From Spinellus fusiger (Eukaryota; Mucoromycota; Mucoromycetes; Mucorales; Phycomycetaceae), in NCBI GenBank assembly GCA_025094145.1, contig JALLLS010000025.1, forward strand, positions 186,001 through 250,000: DNA of 64,000 nt, given 5' to 3'. The notes under the pieces are model-generated. The model saw only the letters and a program-made list of their open reading frames with translations, was not told where the DNA came from and did no database searches. The translations under genes were made by a program, and so were the position numbers. Shown in pieces: positions 48,439 through 59,650 of this stretch; position 1 is the stretch's first letter, and the number at the start of each line of letters is the position of its first letter.

Positions 48439-50512
48439 ATGGAACCTGCTCTAAAAATTATAGCAGTGAAAAGCTCAATCGCTGGTATTGGATGGAAACA
48501 GCAGTATCTTTTGCTGCTCAAGACACTTGTATCTATTGTTCATATTCTTGTAACGCATGCATTCGCTTTTCTAAAGTACATATTCATTCAAGAATTGGGA
48601 AATAACCCTACCTTTGCTCTGGAGGATTTTTCCAATGTTGATTTTTACAGTGAAGTCTTTTTGTCGCTTCTTCAGAGTTACAAGCCAAATAGACAAGCAA
48701 ATTCTTCAAAGTCAAGAACCAACCGAGAACTTATCAACAGCCATCGAGATATGTACTTTCAACACAGTCTATATGAGCCAGTCAGTTTAAAGTATGCCCA
48801 TCAAATAGACATCTAGGAAGCAAGGAAAATAAACACAGCGTACCTCAATGGTCTCTCATTACACTTTGGAAACAAGCTGCACATGTTCTTAAACATACTT
48901 CTGAAGAAGAATGAACGAATAAAGACAGTAAAGGATGAAATAAAGAAGAAGAGCAGTACAGAGATGGAAGTATCAGCTGCAGTAAAATCAAAACAGCTAT
49001 TTTGTCTGGAAAAATCGACAACCTACCAAAAGAATTCCTCTCTACTCATGATATTGATATGATTCATGATATCTTTAGCTCTTATCCCATGAACTATCAA
49101 TTTTCCAAAAACTCTATTTACTATGACTGCAAAGCAAACACCCCAAAGCATCTGAAGGCTTATTATAAGCTATCAAGCATGTGTGAAGTCCTTCAAGACA
49201 AGCCTTTCAACTGTTTTCCGCTGAGAAGAACATTCATACCATCTTATATGACAATAGATACGCGTATATTGAACACCCATCTATTGAAAAGACCTATTAT
49301 TAGCCATTTGGACAAAGATATAGTGTGGGGGGCTGTTATTGATACCACAACAAAAGCAATGACGTTTAGGAGAATGGTGATGACTGACGGTGTTGGTGTA
49401 TCTGTGTTGAAACAAAACCATGATACAAAGAAAGGTGGCGGTGGAAGAATCAAGAAAGAAACAAAAGAACTCGATGAACTCCAATACATTGAAGATTTGG
49501 GGAAAAAAGAATTGGCAGCTAGTATCGGCAAGTGTGTGTTGATTGAACCTGGTCGTCGTGATATACTTTATTGTATGCATGAAGATAGCACTGTAGAGAA
49601 CAAAAGAACATACCGATACACTAGTAATCAAAGTGCAATTGAAAACAGGTCAAGAAAGCTCAGGAAGCTCCGTGAGAACTTGAAGCCTGATGCAGTAAAA
49701 GCAGCTGAATTATCTCTATCAGGACATACATCTTCAACAGTCAATTGTGAAAAGTTTGCAAGATACCTCGAGGAGAGAGCCATAGTCACCTCAGTATTGC
49801 ATAACTTTTATTCAAATGAAGATACTCCTGCTGTGGAAAACCAGAATGTCAATAGCTTGATCCTATTTCTTAGAATGAAGCTTTTGATCTTTATTAATCA
49901 GCAACAATCAGACAAACAGCTAGCTAGAAATCTTCGAAGAAAGTTTGGCGATGGTGCTGTAATGGTGATTGACAACTGGTCTGAGGAAACACAAAATTCC
50001 ATGAACCAGTGAGAGGTGTTGGAATAAGAAGAATGTTGAAGAAAGAAGGGTCCACGGTGTTCCTTATTGATGAGTTCAAAACATCCAGTCTTTGTCCTTC
50101 CTGTGAGAACAGTGAGCTTGAGAAATTCAAGAAAGTACAAAACCCAAGACCCTTCAGAAGAGAGAAGAACCCCACAGTGACATGTCATGGCCTTTTAAGG
50201 TAGAAATATTCTTTTTTTTCTATAAAAGTCAAAGAAAAGGCTAATTAGTTTATTACTATTTTATTTAGGTGCAAAACCCAACAATGTTTGAAGATCATGA
50301 CCAAAACTGCTGGAGTTTCTGATGAGATAATTTCTCAACGCTTTTGGAATCGGGACATGGCAGCAACATTGAACTTTTGTCATGTTTTTTTTGGACTACG
50401 AGAGGAAGGCAAGCGACCCAAGCGCTTTTGTCGATCCAAGACAGTACAGTCTGTTGGTACCAAAAGAAAGGAGTCACCCTTAGCTAGTAGTAGTCGATCC
50501 ACCAAAACATAA
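48439..50512 (+). pseudogene. Fanzor1-like RNA-guided nuclease gene, damaged
   Basis: Fanzors are eukaryotic relatives of TnpB/Cas12 that cut DNA guided by an RNA from the element. The N-terminal region (from MEPALKIIAVKSS, 48439) is helical. Core motifs: GVGVSVLKQN (about 49392); RuvC-I region CVLIEPGRRDILYCM (49530-49577); FGDGAVMVIDNWS (about 49947); RuvC-II IDEFKTSSLCPSC with Glu 50072-50074; a zinc ribbon CPSC...C..L.RCKTQQC; RuvC-III WNRDMAATLN with Asp 50354-50356. A 3' intron (about 50201-50268) splices in phase. Damage: TAG at 48814-48816, a 1-nt frame change near 48988, another near 49990, and Glu instead of Asp at the RuvC-I catalytic position (codon 49545-49547). Otherwise nearly full length, so decay is recent. 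Confidence 0.82.
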
Positions 50513-50624
50513 AAAAAGAATCCGGTGTAGTTATCGCTACACTAAACCAAGATACACGTGTCTTTTTTGAACCATAATACATTTCTATACTATTTTATCT
50601 ACCAAAGATGCACCAATACTTTAT

Positions 50625-50784
50625 GAAGATAGTGTAGCTATTGCTAGGATAGGCAGACAGAGTTTGAAATAGTTCATTTAGACAGCGAAAATACCCTTTT
50701 AAAACACATTAGCCAATCATAAGAATATTGCGATTTTATTGTCCGTGTATTTACTTTTATATCCCAAAAATCTTTAGGTGTGTC
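50625..50784 (+). ncRNA. Candidate guide-RNA (omega RNA) region at the right end of the Fanzor element
   Basis: This segment downstream of the Fanzor stop is the best-conserved noncoding part of the family: TTCATTTAGACAGCGAAAA, TTTTAAAACACATTAGCCAA and ATCCCAAAAATCTTTAGGTG recur at 2935-3044 and inverted at 61171-61300. In TnpB/Fanzor systems the guide RNA usually comes from the element end next to the nuclease 3' end and runs to the boundary. Conservation might equally reflect only transposase-binding sequence. No RNA fold was computed. Confidence 0.3.
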
Positions 50785-53012
50785 TACAAAAAGATAGACA
50801 TGAAATAAAGAATTTCTGTTGCAAATCAAACAAAATGTATAGTGCTCTCGATTTTTTTTATGAATTTTATATGTAATACTCATATATAATATTTATAAGA
50901 ATACTGTTTATTCATAATGTATAAACCAGGGAAAGAAAAAATAATTATTCTTGATTAGTCCTGGGAAAACTGGCAAATCCTTTGAGAAAGTTCGCCATTT
51001 AACTCAAAAAGCAAATATCTTTTCACATTGAATAGGTTTTTATCAATAAATAAATAAAGATTAACTGCTAGACCTATCCAATTATACTTCTAATCTTGAC
51101 TTTATTATCACTTGATCAAGAAAAAACAATGTCTCTAATGGTTGAAGTACGTGGCAGATGGCTCATTCTGTGTCATGCTCTGAGCTTTTACTCATCATGG
51201 CGATCTGTGAATATATCTTCGAATAAGTATTAAAGCCACTAATAGAAGTATTCTTTATAACACAAATCAATCTGGAAATGTACAAGAATAAGTCAGCTAG
51301 TGTTGATCCTATGATTGACAGATTTCTTCTTTCCTTTTAACAGAATACGGGCAAGATATTACTAAAAAGAAAAAGAAAAGAACTCAAAAGAAAAAATGTA
51401 TTTAGTAAGTGATTAAATGATTAGGTAAAAAGGGTGAATACTGGTAAATTTATATATTACACACTTTAATCTCAAGTGAATATATAAATATACAAACATT
51501 CTTTATGTGCTTTTTGAATAAATCATCGATTAGAATCAGTGATTAAAGTAAAAAATATTAAGTACCATTATTCTCGATGCAAACTTATTTTATAAATGTA
51601 GGTAAAGCAAAATATAAGAGCAAAGACAGGCAGAATGTTATACTCTCTATTCATGATTAGTGTACCACAGAAAATAGATCGATACACTTGGTCGTAATAA
51701 AATCCTTAACTTTGGATCTATTTACATGTACAGCCTATCAGAAGAAAATAGGATAAATTGGTACAATCCAAATATCTACTAAACTCTCATTAATAGACAA
51801 ATAGGGAATATTCACTATTCTATTGACAACAAAATAGTTATCTTGATGAAAATAAATCATTTGTATATATTTATTTTCCGTTAATGGATTTATTGTTTAA
51901 TATTATCAATGACCACGCAATATTTGTCGAGAATAACAAAATAATCTCTCTCTTTAACTTATTAGTAGTGATATTTCATTAGAAAATCTGGATCTATGTC
52001 CTGTTAATATGAAATAGGTACGCCAGACAACTAAAAATATTTGAAGAACCTTCCAAGTCAAATAACTTCCTGGCTTGCCAAGTAATAGTCTTGTTATCCT
52101 AAAAAAAACACTGTTATTATAAACTACCGCTTCTTGTCAGCTGCTGGCTTCCGAATATGATATTTAAATTACTGTCACTGACTTTAAATGGCTGGCCTTT
52201 TTTAAAAGAAATAATTCCTTCACTTGTTTTTTCTTTCTTTCTTAAGAACCGACATAGTTATTCACAACGCTATTCGAAAAAGAGCATGTTGTTTACTGTA
52301 ATTAGAATTTTAAAATGAACAAAGATAAGTGTATTTGTAAGAGCAATATATCTTATTAGCCATACGAATGAGTCACACAATCTTACATTGGCTACAAGTA
52401 AATATATGCTCCCAGTAATAGAAAGTGTTTGGATGATAAAGCTGGGTTTCTTGGTCTAATTGAGGAAAATATCGAACTCAAACTGGTGTTACTAAGTACT
52501 TTATTATAGTTATTTAGAAGTGTATACCTGTGTATTTATGTAAGTTAGATCAATACATAGACCACTAGTTTAAGATGTTCTTCTCTATTATCTATTTAAC
52601 AATAGAGCCTAGAACAATAATAATAATAATATAATTTATTTAGGAGTTGTATATATTTATATAAGACAACACTTTGAAGGATCTTTGCTTACATAAGTTG
52701 AGTGGCTATCGGCATTATCAATGATAAATAGTAAGTTAGTAACACGGCAAACACAAATATTTAAAATGGAAATAAGCCTATGAATTTGTGGAAAATATAT
52801 GAACTTGTGGAAAAAACTCAATATCACATCTTTTACTCCAACTACATCCTCCGAGACAGTCAAATTTTTGTCGCTGATACTTATATACACTCTTTTTTTA
52901 ATAACCACTGAATATTAGTTATGCCAATATTTTGAGCATTAGCTTAATTGAAACATATTCTCGCTATCACATCTTTTTTTACGAGAAGCTAGAGTCTCTA
53001 GACAAGTTTATA
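50785..53012. other. Gene-free AT-rich region
   Basis: Over 2 kb without a credible ORF or recognisable repeat; probably partly the promoter of the next gene. Confidence 0.45.
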
Positions 53013-53564
53013 ATGCCTGAATCAGCATACACTGCGAACATTACAAATACTACAAACAATGAGCCCATTCTATTGACCTTTGAATCAACAAATAACCAGT
53101 CAATATCTACGGGTACAATAGCAGGAGTTGTACTAGGAGGTATCGGTAAGTCCACTTGCTAGGTGATCCATAGACTCTTCTCTCAGTGTAATATTCTATT
53201 TGATTTTTAATCTTGTGTTGCTCTCTTATTAGTTGTATTGGTTTTTCTCGGTGGATTATTTACATGGATAAGACGTCGATATCTTCTGAAAGAAAAAATT
53301 ACAAGTAAAGAAAACATGTTTGACATTAGTCAAAATGGTTATGATCTGAACATACCTATCCCTCCACAACCTACAACGCCAATACAAATCAACCCTGAAA
53401 TGTTATCACAGTCCACATCTCACTTTGATTACACGCGACATCTTGTACCATCTCTCGTGTGTTCAGATTTACCTAAATATACTATTCATTCAAAAGATAC
53501 TAAAGCTCATAACTTATTATACAATGTACCACCAAGAGATAAAACTGTGAATGGAGTTTTATAG
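53013..53564 (+). CDS. Single-pass membrane protein, unknown function
   Basis: Exons 53013-53145 and 53233-53564 (87-nt intron GTAAGT..TTAG), 154 residues. The N-terminal part is short, Asn/Thr/Ser-rich and lies before one strong membrane segment with a GxxxG-type face (GTIAGVVLGGIGVVLVFLGG, about residues 35-54), followed by the stop-transfer FTWIRRRYLLKEK. The roughly 95-residue tail is polar and Pro-rich (NIPIPPQPTTPIQINP). This Ser/Thr-rich ectodomain, Gly-rich helix and Arg cluster layout is seen in fungal Mid2/Axl2-like sensor proteins, but the ectodomain here is too short to claim that family. An upstream exon with a signal sequence may be missing. Reading frame intact across the junction. 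Confidence 0.55.
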
Positions 53565-53824
53565 AGATCCCATGTTCAGATCTACTTTGTTTAATTATTA
53601 ACTAAATACTCATAGAAATAAATAGTAACATTTTTTATAGTTTACTTTCTTATTCTCAAGAAAAAATCCACAGTGAAATCTTACTGTGAGTCAATTAGAC
53701 AAATATTTCAAAGTAGCAAGGAACAGAGAATAATTCACATAGAGATATTATCAAATCACCAGTATTTAGCGGAGTGGTTGTAGCATTAATGACAAGTTGG
53801 TATCTCCGATATGTGTTAGCAATA

Positions 53825-55683
53825 CAGTGTCAGGCAAAAGAATAATAAAGGTTTTGTGTTTCGACCTCTATTTTGCTCAAAAATTATTATATATTACTTA
53901 TTCTTCATTTATTATGTCTAATACCACTGAATAAACCATCAAGCCTATTGGAAACAGAAAGAAGAATATAGATGACTCTACTTGTCAACTCATAGTCCAC
54001 GAGACCACCGTAAATGGCACCAGTCAAGTTGAGATTGCAGCCATGTTTGGCATCAGTAATTCTGCTGTCAGCCTCATTATGAAGAGATACAGGGAAACTG
54101 GCTGTTTCAAAGCAGGGAAGAGCTCTGGGCGCAAGCCTATCTTGACGGAGAGAGACGAGATGAAAATCTCTCACGAGGTATCAAGGGACTCCTTCCAGAG
54201 CATGAAGGAGCTTCACCAGGGAATGGCCACCCAAGCGTGCATGACCACATTTCAGAAGATGATGATGAAGATTGGCCTATCTTCTTAAAGGTTGATAAGA
54301 AAGCCTGCACTCACCAACAAGCACAAGAAGTTGAGGCTTGCTTAGGCCAAAGCCCGCCTCCACTGGACTGAAGAAGACTGGAAGACAGTTATCTGGCCTG
54401 ATGATTCCAAGTTTCAACTCATCTCAAACAACCACCGTAGCAGGGTGGTACGCAGGAAAAAAAGACTGCTCCCAAAGAATATGAAGCCAACGATGAAGTT
54501 TGGTGATGGTGGGGTGATGGTGTGGGGTTCCTTTTCTGATGAAGGTGTTGGTAGACTTGCTGTGGTGGAGAGATCCATCAATAGCGCCAATTACATTAGT
54601 ATTTTAGAATAGGCCTATTGCCCTGGGCTGGCTTGTCTTTCAGTAATAAATACAGAGGCATGTTGTGTTCTTCAAGAGGACAATGCCAGTTGCCATACTA
54701 GTAAGGAGACTAGGAAATGGAAGGATGAGAGGGGTATTGTCACAATGGAGAGATGGTTCTCTCAGAGCCCTAATCTGAACCCAATTGAGCATCCTTGGGA
54801 AGAGTTGGACAGAGCATTTCGGAAGAGGATGAACCTAGCAAGCACTCTCCAGGATTTGAAGGCTCTCCTGGTCCAAGAATGGGAGAGAATCACCAAAGAG
54901 GTTACCAATAGCCTCATCAACAGAATACATTGGAGATGTAGAACTGTGATAAAGACCAAGAGTAGAAACACCAAATACTAAGGGTTTCCACCCAATACAA
55001 ATGTATATATTATCCTGTTGATATTCTTTATACTCTATCCTATTTTGAAGTTTCTACTATGTGTTTAATGTATGTTTTTATGAAAAAGAATAAGTATTTC
55101 CTTATACACGAATCATATCGGAAAATAGAATAAATTATAGTGTATACCAGACACTGTATACACCTTTTTTGTGTTGAGCGGGAACGCCAGCGCCGCCATA
55201 GAGTGCAAAGACTTCTTCAGCAACAGACACTGTATCCTCACGTCTCCTCTGATCTCTCCTCTACCACCCATTCTTAACCCTTTTAGCAAAGCCAGAAGCT
55301 GCTAGTGTGGTTTCTGTATTTGTGTTCTCAGAATTTTCCGAGTTGCTCTAAGCATCCCTCGTTGGATTTCGAATCACCACAGGATGACGGTTATCTTTTT
55401 GGTGTCCTGGTTTCCTTGCTGACTTTATGGCCTTTTGGATGTCTATTCATAATTATTATTTTACCATCATTACCCACTTTTCATCATTTCCCCCTCTCAT
55501 TTGAGGTTTTGTATTTCTCTTGTCCGTCTATTTCTCATTCATTTTTCAATTTTTTTTCACTTTCGTATTTGAAGTGTTTATATGTTTATTCTTATTTTTC
55601 TCTCAAAAGTTCTCATAGGGTGGCTAAAATGCCCAATGCGCAAATAGCAACCAACACCCAAAAAATAAAAATACTTTAAACTG
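53825..55683 (+). mobile_element. Composite Tc1, family T: Tc1 (53825-55156) plus carried flank (55157-55683)
   Basis: The Tc1 starts CAGTGTCAGGCAAAAG after TA (53823-24). Its own right end is CCAGACACTG at 55156, followed by TA. The transposase relic runs 53914-54981 with HTH, WPDDS, LQEDNASCHTSK and SPNLNPIEHPWEELDR; in-frame stops lie after NTTE, GLSS, LRLA and SILE. The next 527 bp match 9051-9574 in the same relation. The match stops at AAACTG followed by TA (55684-85). Reading inwards that outer end begins CAGTTTAAAG, like the Tc1's own CAGTG. A 17-bp stretch TATACACCTTTTTTGTG follows both the inner (55157) and, with one T fewer, the outer (55684) boundary. Confidence 0.75.
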
Positions 55684-57490
55684 TATACACCTTTTTGTGA
55701 TTGCTATGGTACGTCTTATATCTAGTTTCTTCTCTGATGGTGGTATCTTTTGAGTCTAATCTTCAATGATTAAAAATCTATAGATCCTTCGTTTTCTTTT
55801 CCGTAAATAGATAAAAAAATGAATTTTATATCAAAAATATGGGTTTATTAGCAAAGATGCAAAGAATTTAGTATGACTTTAGTTTCTGGTAATAATCACA
55901 GTATAAACTCTCCGCTCCGCACTGACAATAAGAACGTTAGTGAGGTCATTGAGTAGTCTTGCTCGTTCCAATACCAATACTCACTCCGACTGTCGTTTGA
56001 TAGTGTAGGTTAATATAGCCCTATTAATAATTCTCTAAAGGGTTTTCATCATGATATGATGGTTACTGATAGTGTTCTCTTGTACATGCCAACTAACCTC
56101 AAAGTTTAAACATAAGTTGGAGGTTTTAGAGTAATATTTCTTCATGATATCCAAGCCTCCGGAGTTAATGTCTTTTCTTTATGCACCTATAATTATTATT
56201 TTTACCACTAAAACTGCGCCATGAAATATTATAAGCACTAGTGAACCTCTCCTTGAACCTCAATTATTTTATTAAAAGACTTATATTTAATGTTATTAAT
56301 ATTTACCTACTATCACAAGTCCTGTAGTTAAACATTAGAGTTCATTAGATAAAATCATAAAACATTACTGCTCATAAGTCAAATGTTAGTGCTCGTGTAC
56401 AAATTGAAGTTATATCTTTGTGTAGTTTATTTATTTTAATAATTCTGTATGTTTAGAATATTTTGTGTATGTAAATATTATTTTTCTTGTATATGTCATC
56501 TTTGATCTTAGGTATCAAAGGAAATCCGGACAGTCAAACGTGTAGTAGAACTCTGGTCTTTATTCATTCAACTCAATACTTCCTTTATACTATATTTTAT
56601 ATGCTAATACTTCCAACTATGATATTATTGAAATGTAATGGAATGTGTCCCTTCATTTCTTTCTTCTTTTAGCTGGCTTTTCCACTAGAGGTGCCGCTAT
56701 CCATAAAAGGAAAGTAATATCACGACATATATTTTAGCTTGTAGGTATTTTTATGGTATTGATGTTATAGAATTACTCATTAAATATTCTTCTGGTAAAG
56801 GTGTACATATTTAACTTGCAAAAACTCTCAATACTATGCATTGGATTACTAATGAATACACCCATTTCTCTGTCATAATGTGATTCATAGTAAATATAAA
56901 GGCAATAGTGATAGGTTCAGGTACACTTTTATTTTATTTTAAAAAAAACTAAAAAAAATCCATTGATAAACGTCTAAGATATGTGATGACTATTCTTCAT
57001 CGACTTTCACATTTATCAGTCCTCACCACTCTATCACAACAATTCTCAGTCCTTTCCATTCAATTTTATTGCCCCTGATCTATGTTATGACCCATGCTCT
57101 TTCATCACTCATTATTTATCACTTGGAAATTAGATAGTAGCTTAGAAATATCAGTATAAATACTTTTTCAATTGTTATAATAAAATCCACATTTTGATAT
57201 CTTCTATCAGACTATACTATACACTATCTTCTATTTAACTTGCACAACACATAGTACTACTTGCTTACCTGATCCCAGTGGTCCCTTACAACATCCAACA
57301 AAATTTAGTATACAATGATTTTTTCTTTATTAATATTATTTTTTCTATAGAAAAAATTGTAATAAAGATTTACAATGAAACAATAAGTTTAAAATCCTCA
57401 TAGACTTAGAATAATATTTTTTCTTATATAAAGGAACCTGAGCTCAATTTTATTATGAGAATCTATGCAAAGTAGCTCTAGAGATTCACT
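55684..57490. other. No gene; one LTR C fragment
   Basis: AT-rich, with short unremarkable ORFs. Contains the LTR C fragment at 56490-56740. Confidence 0.4.
56490..56740 (-). mobile_element. Partial LTR, family C
   Basis: CATCTTTGATCTTAGGTATC, GGACAGTCAAACGTGTAGTA and TCTTTATTCATTCAA match the first part of the LTR at 61679-61975, about 75-80% by eye, with the far end degraded. Confidence 0.5.
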
Positions 57491-57549
57491 AGTTTTTTTT
57501 TTTCTAAATTATTGGATTTTGAGATTTTGAATTTTTTTTTCTATTTTAT

Positions 57550-59157
57550 GATGTTAGGGCTTGGGGGGAGAGCAGAGCCTTTGCTGAAGGAAGATCAATG
57601 TCCATTTCAGCTGTGAATTGCTGCAAGAGTTTATTGGCAGAGGAAAGAACAAGAGAAGAGGTGAAGGGTTGGTTCTGGAAAACATTGAGCCAATGATGGT
57701 ACCAGATAGAGAGCAAGAAACTGCTGAAGATGGTGACAGAGGGAGAGCAAGAGCAGGAGCTTGGCAGGGAAAGTGAGAAGAAGGCCTCTCAAAGGCTGGG
57801 CAATTTCAGGGTAGTGTTGAAATGTGTGAGCCAGCATGAAGACCAGACCAAGAACTTAGCTGGGCATAGGAAGAGGAAGTGGTCCAGGGTATCCTCTTCA
57901 ATATTGCATATAGGGCATATTGGTGTAGGGAAGAGGAGAGGCATAATGGTATGGAGAAGAGAGCAGAATGGGAGCTTCTTGTGGACGATACAGAACCATA
58001 GGGTGCAGACTTGGTGGTGAATTGGAAAGGCCCAGAAAGAATGCCACTGCTTGGTGTTTAGTGGGGGGTCATAGGTGGGAAGAGGGTGGGTTTTGGTGAA
58101 GCATAGGCGGCAGAAGGAGCAAGAAGACAGACGAAACCATGAGAGAGGGGCAACAAGACTTGACAGGAAAGGAAGTGGATCCACACTGTCACCCAAGATG
58201 GGGGGAAGATCTGGATGAAGGTGGTATATTTGCTTGGGAGGAAAAGTGGTGCAAAGAAGGAAAGGATGTAGGAAACAAGAGTGTGTGTTGAGTTGCTGGA
58301 AAAACTTGCATATGATGTATGGCAATCTTAGTATCTCTGTTGGGAGCTGTCTGTGCAGTAACCCTGATGCCATATCAGTGATAAAGGTGTCAGATACCAG
58401 AAGGTGGCACCATGAACAAGGGAAGAGGGTGGAGGATGGGACTGGGGTGCATGTAAAGGACAGCAGAAGGGTAAGATATGTTGGAATATTCAGAATGGCA
58501 GAAAGAAAGTTGTGGGGCATAGTGTCAATGGCAGGAAAGATATTGTGGAAGGTGCTGTCCATATGGCAATAGGTGGTGGGTCAAAGGTTGGGGCATAGGA
58601 GGATGAGGTGGGGGTTGGTGTTGGGGGCTGCTTGCTGAAGAGAGAAAGACAACCAAGGAGGAACCAAACTGGATGGCAAGGAAGAGGACATCATAGGTGC
58701 TAGCCACCAAAGCTGCAGGGCTGCTTGCTGAAGGCCAGGATCCAGGATACCTAGACCACCTCTGCAGAGAGGGACACACATGGTGGCAAGCTTGACCAGA
58801 GGAAACATCCTATGCTGGAGGAATTTTGACATCAAGGAGCAAATTTGGGTGAGGAAGGTAAGAGGGACAGAAATGACACAGAGAACATGCCATAACTTGG
58901 AGAGAATGAGGGTATTGAGGACAGTTGCCCTTCCACAGATAGAGAGAGCACAAAAAAGATGAATGTTGGAGGAAGAGTGAATGGAGGAAAGGAGAGTGTC
59001 AAGGAAGGATTGTTTCTGTTTGGAAGAGTTGTAGAGAGGGAAACCCAAGTATTGGAGAGGGGAAAGAGAGTAGCAATCATGCCATAAAGTTATATTGCAT
59101 TGGTAAAGCACTGTAGTCCATGCTGGTTGTGGTGATCCAGACAAAGAAAAGGCTTCT
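57550..59157 (-). pseudogene. LINE 3' part: reverse transcriptase C-terminus
   Basis: Minus-strand frames 59144-58581 and 58562-57789 carry the C-terminal part of a LINE reverse transcriptase. The first has SPLQYLGFPLYNSSKQKQS, LSICGRATVLNTLILSKLWH and the typical RGGLGILDPGLQQAALQLWW. The second has the C-terminal zinc knuckle region CPICNIEEDTLDHFLFLCPA. The two differ in frame by a small shift near 58570, and one or more stops break it. T-runs on the plus strand (57491-57540) may be the poly(A) tail of the insertion. The 5' side ends at 59157, exactly where an LTR begins, so the LINE was truncated by or at that insertion. Similar in type to the LINE at 19.4-21.6 kb. Confidence 0.75.
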
Positions 59158-59414
59158 TGTTGTAATCATGAAGACAATGGTAGCAGTTACAGACCAATTA
59201 TTAAGTTGTCTCCTTTCTACAATGTAATTCATAGTTAAGACACTGCATATTAAAGTCTACTGAACAGGCCATTATTTGACAAGCATCCTAAAACAGTAAT
59301 AGATTATTCTCAATAACACAGTCACCTGTCTATTTAGTATAAATAGACATGTCAAAATTGTTTTAATAAAAGTATCTCATTTTGAGTCTGATTAATTCCC
59401 TTTCAAATTTAACA
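59158..59414 (+). mobile_element. LTR, family E
   Basis: 257 bp, TGTTGTAATC...AATTTAACA, same length and nearly the same sequence as 61355-61611 (reverse). TATA (TAGTATAAATAG) then AATAAA give plus polarity. The flanks (CTTCT / ACATG) are not a target duplication, so one side was rearranged. Confidence 0.8.
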
Positions 59415-59417
59415 ACA

Positions 59418-59650
59418 TGTTCACTGTAAAGAGAACATAAAGACAAGACATGTATGTGCAATTGTACACTGTAGAATTTAGTATAAATAATCAAATGAAT
59501 TCAATGAATAAACATTATCTTCTATCTTCTCTTTTATTCTTCTTCTTTGATCTACATGGGCTTCATGTCCAAACCAAGAACCACTAGCTATTCCACTCTG
59601 TGCACATACCTCTGGGCTTAGAACTATTCTGTCCAAATTAGGGAACAACA
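59418..59650 (+). mobile_element. LTR-like repeat, family F, left member of an inverted pair
   Basis: 233 bp TGTTCACTGTAAAG...GGGAACAACA, about 95% identical by eye to the reverse complement of 60658-60889. Internal TATA (TTTAGTATAAATAA) and AATAAA signals. Starts 4 bp after LTR E ends. Confidence 0.7.

Larger units (their letters stand above)
47243..50784 (+). mobile_element. Fanzor-carrying TIR element, about 3.5 kb
   Basis: Left end GACTACACACGCAAAGATTT and inverted right end (GACACACCTAAAGATTTTTG on the other strand) make an imperfect terminal repeat around ACACAC..AAAGATTTT. The element holds about 0.55 kb of left noncoding sequence (shared with 1955-2480 and 35560-36367), a small ORF at 47973, the Fanzor gene (48439-50512) and about 270 bp of right noncoding sequence (shared with 2888-3044 and 61171-61345). 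No separate transposase is visible. The target duplication could not be determined. Confidence 0.7.

Noticed and set aside
49002..50012. Intact Fanzor ORF of 336 codons as a full gene
   Set aside because: It is only the middle part; homologous coding sequence continues before and after it in other frames, so the gene is broken.
57730..58572. Plus-strand ORFs across the LINE
   Set aside because: The minus strand shows LINE RT and zinc-knuckle motifs; the plus frames are antisense.
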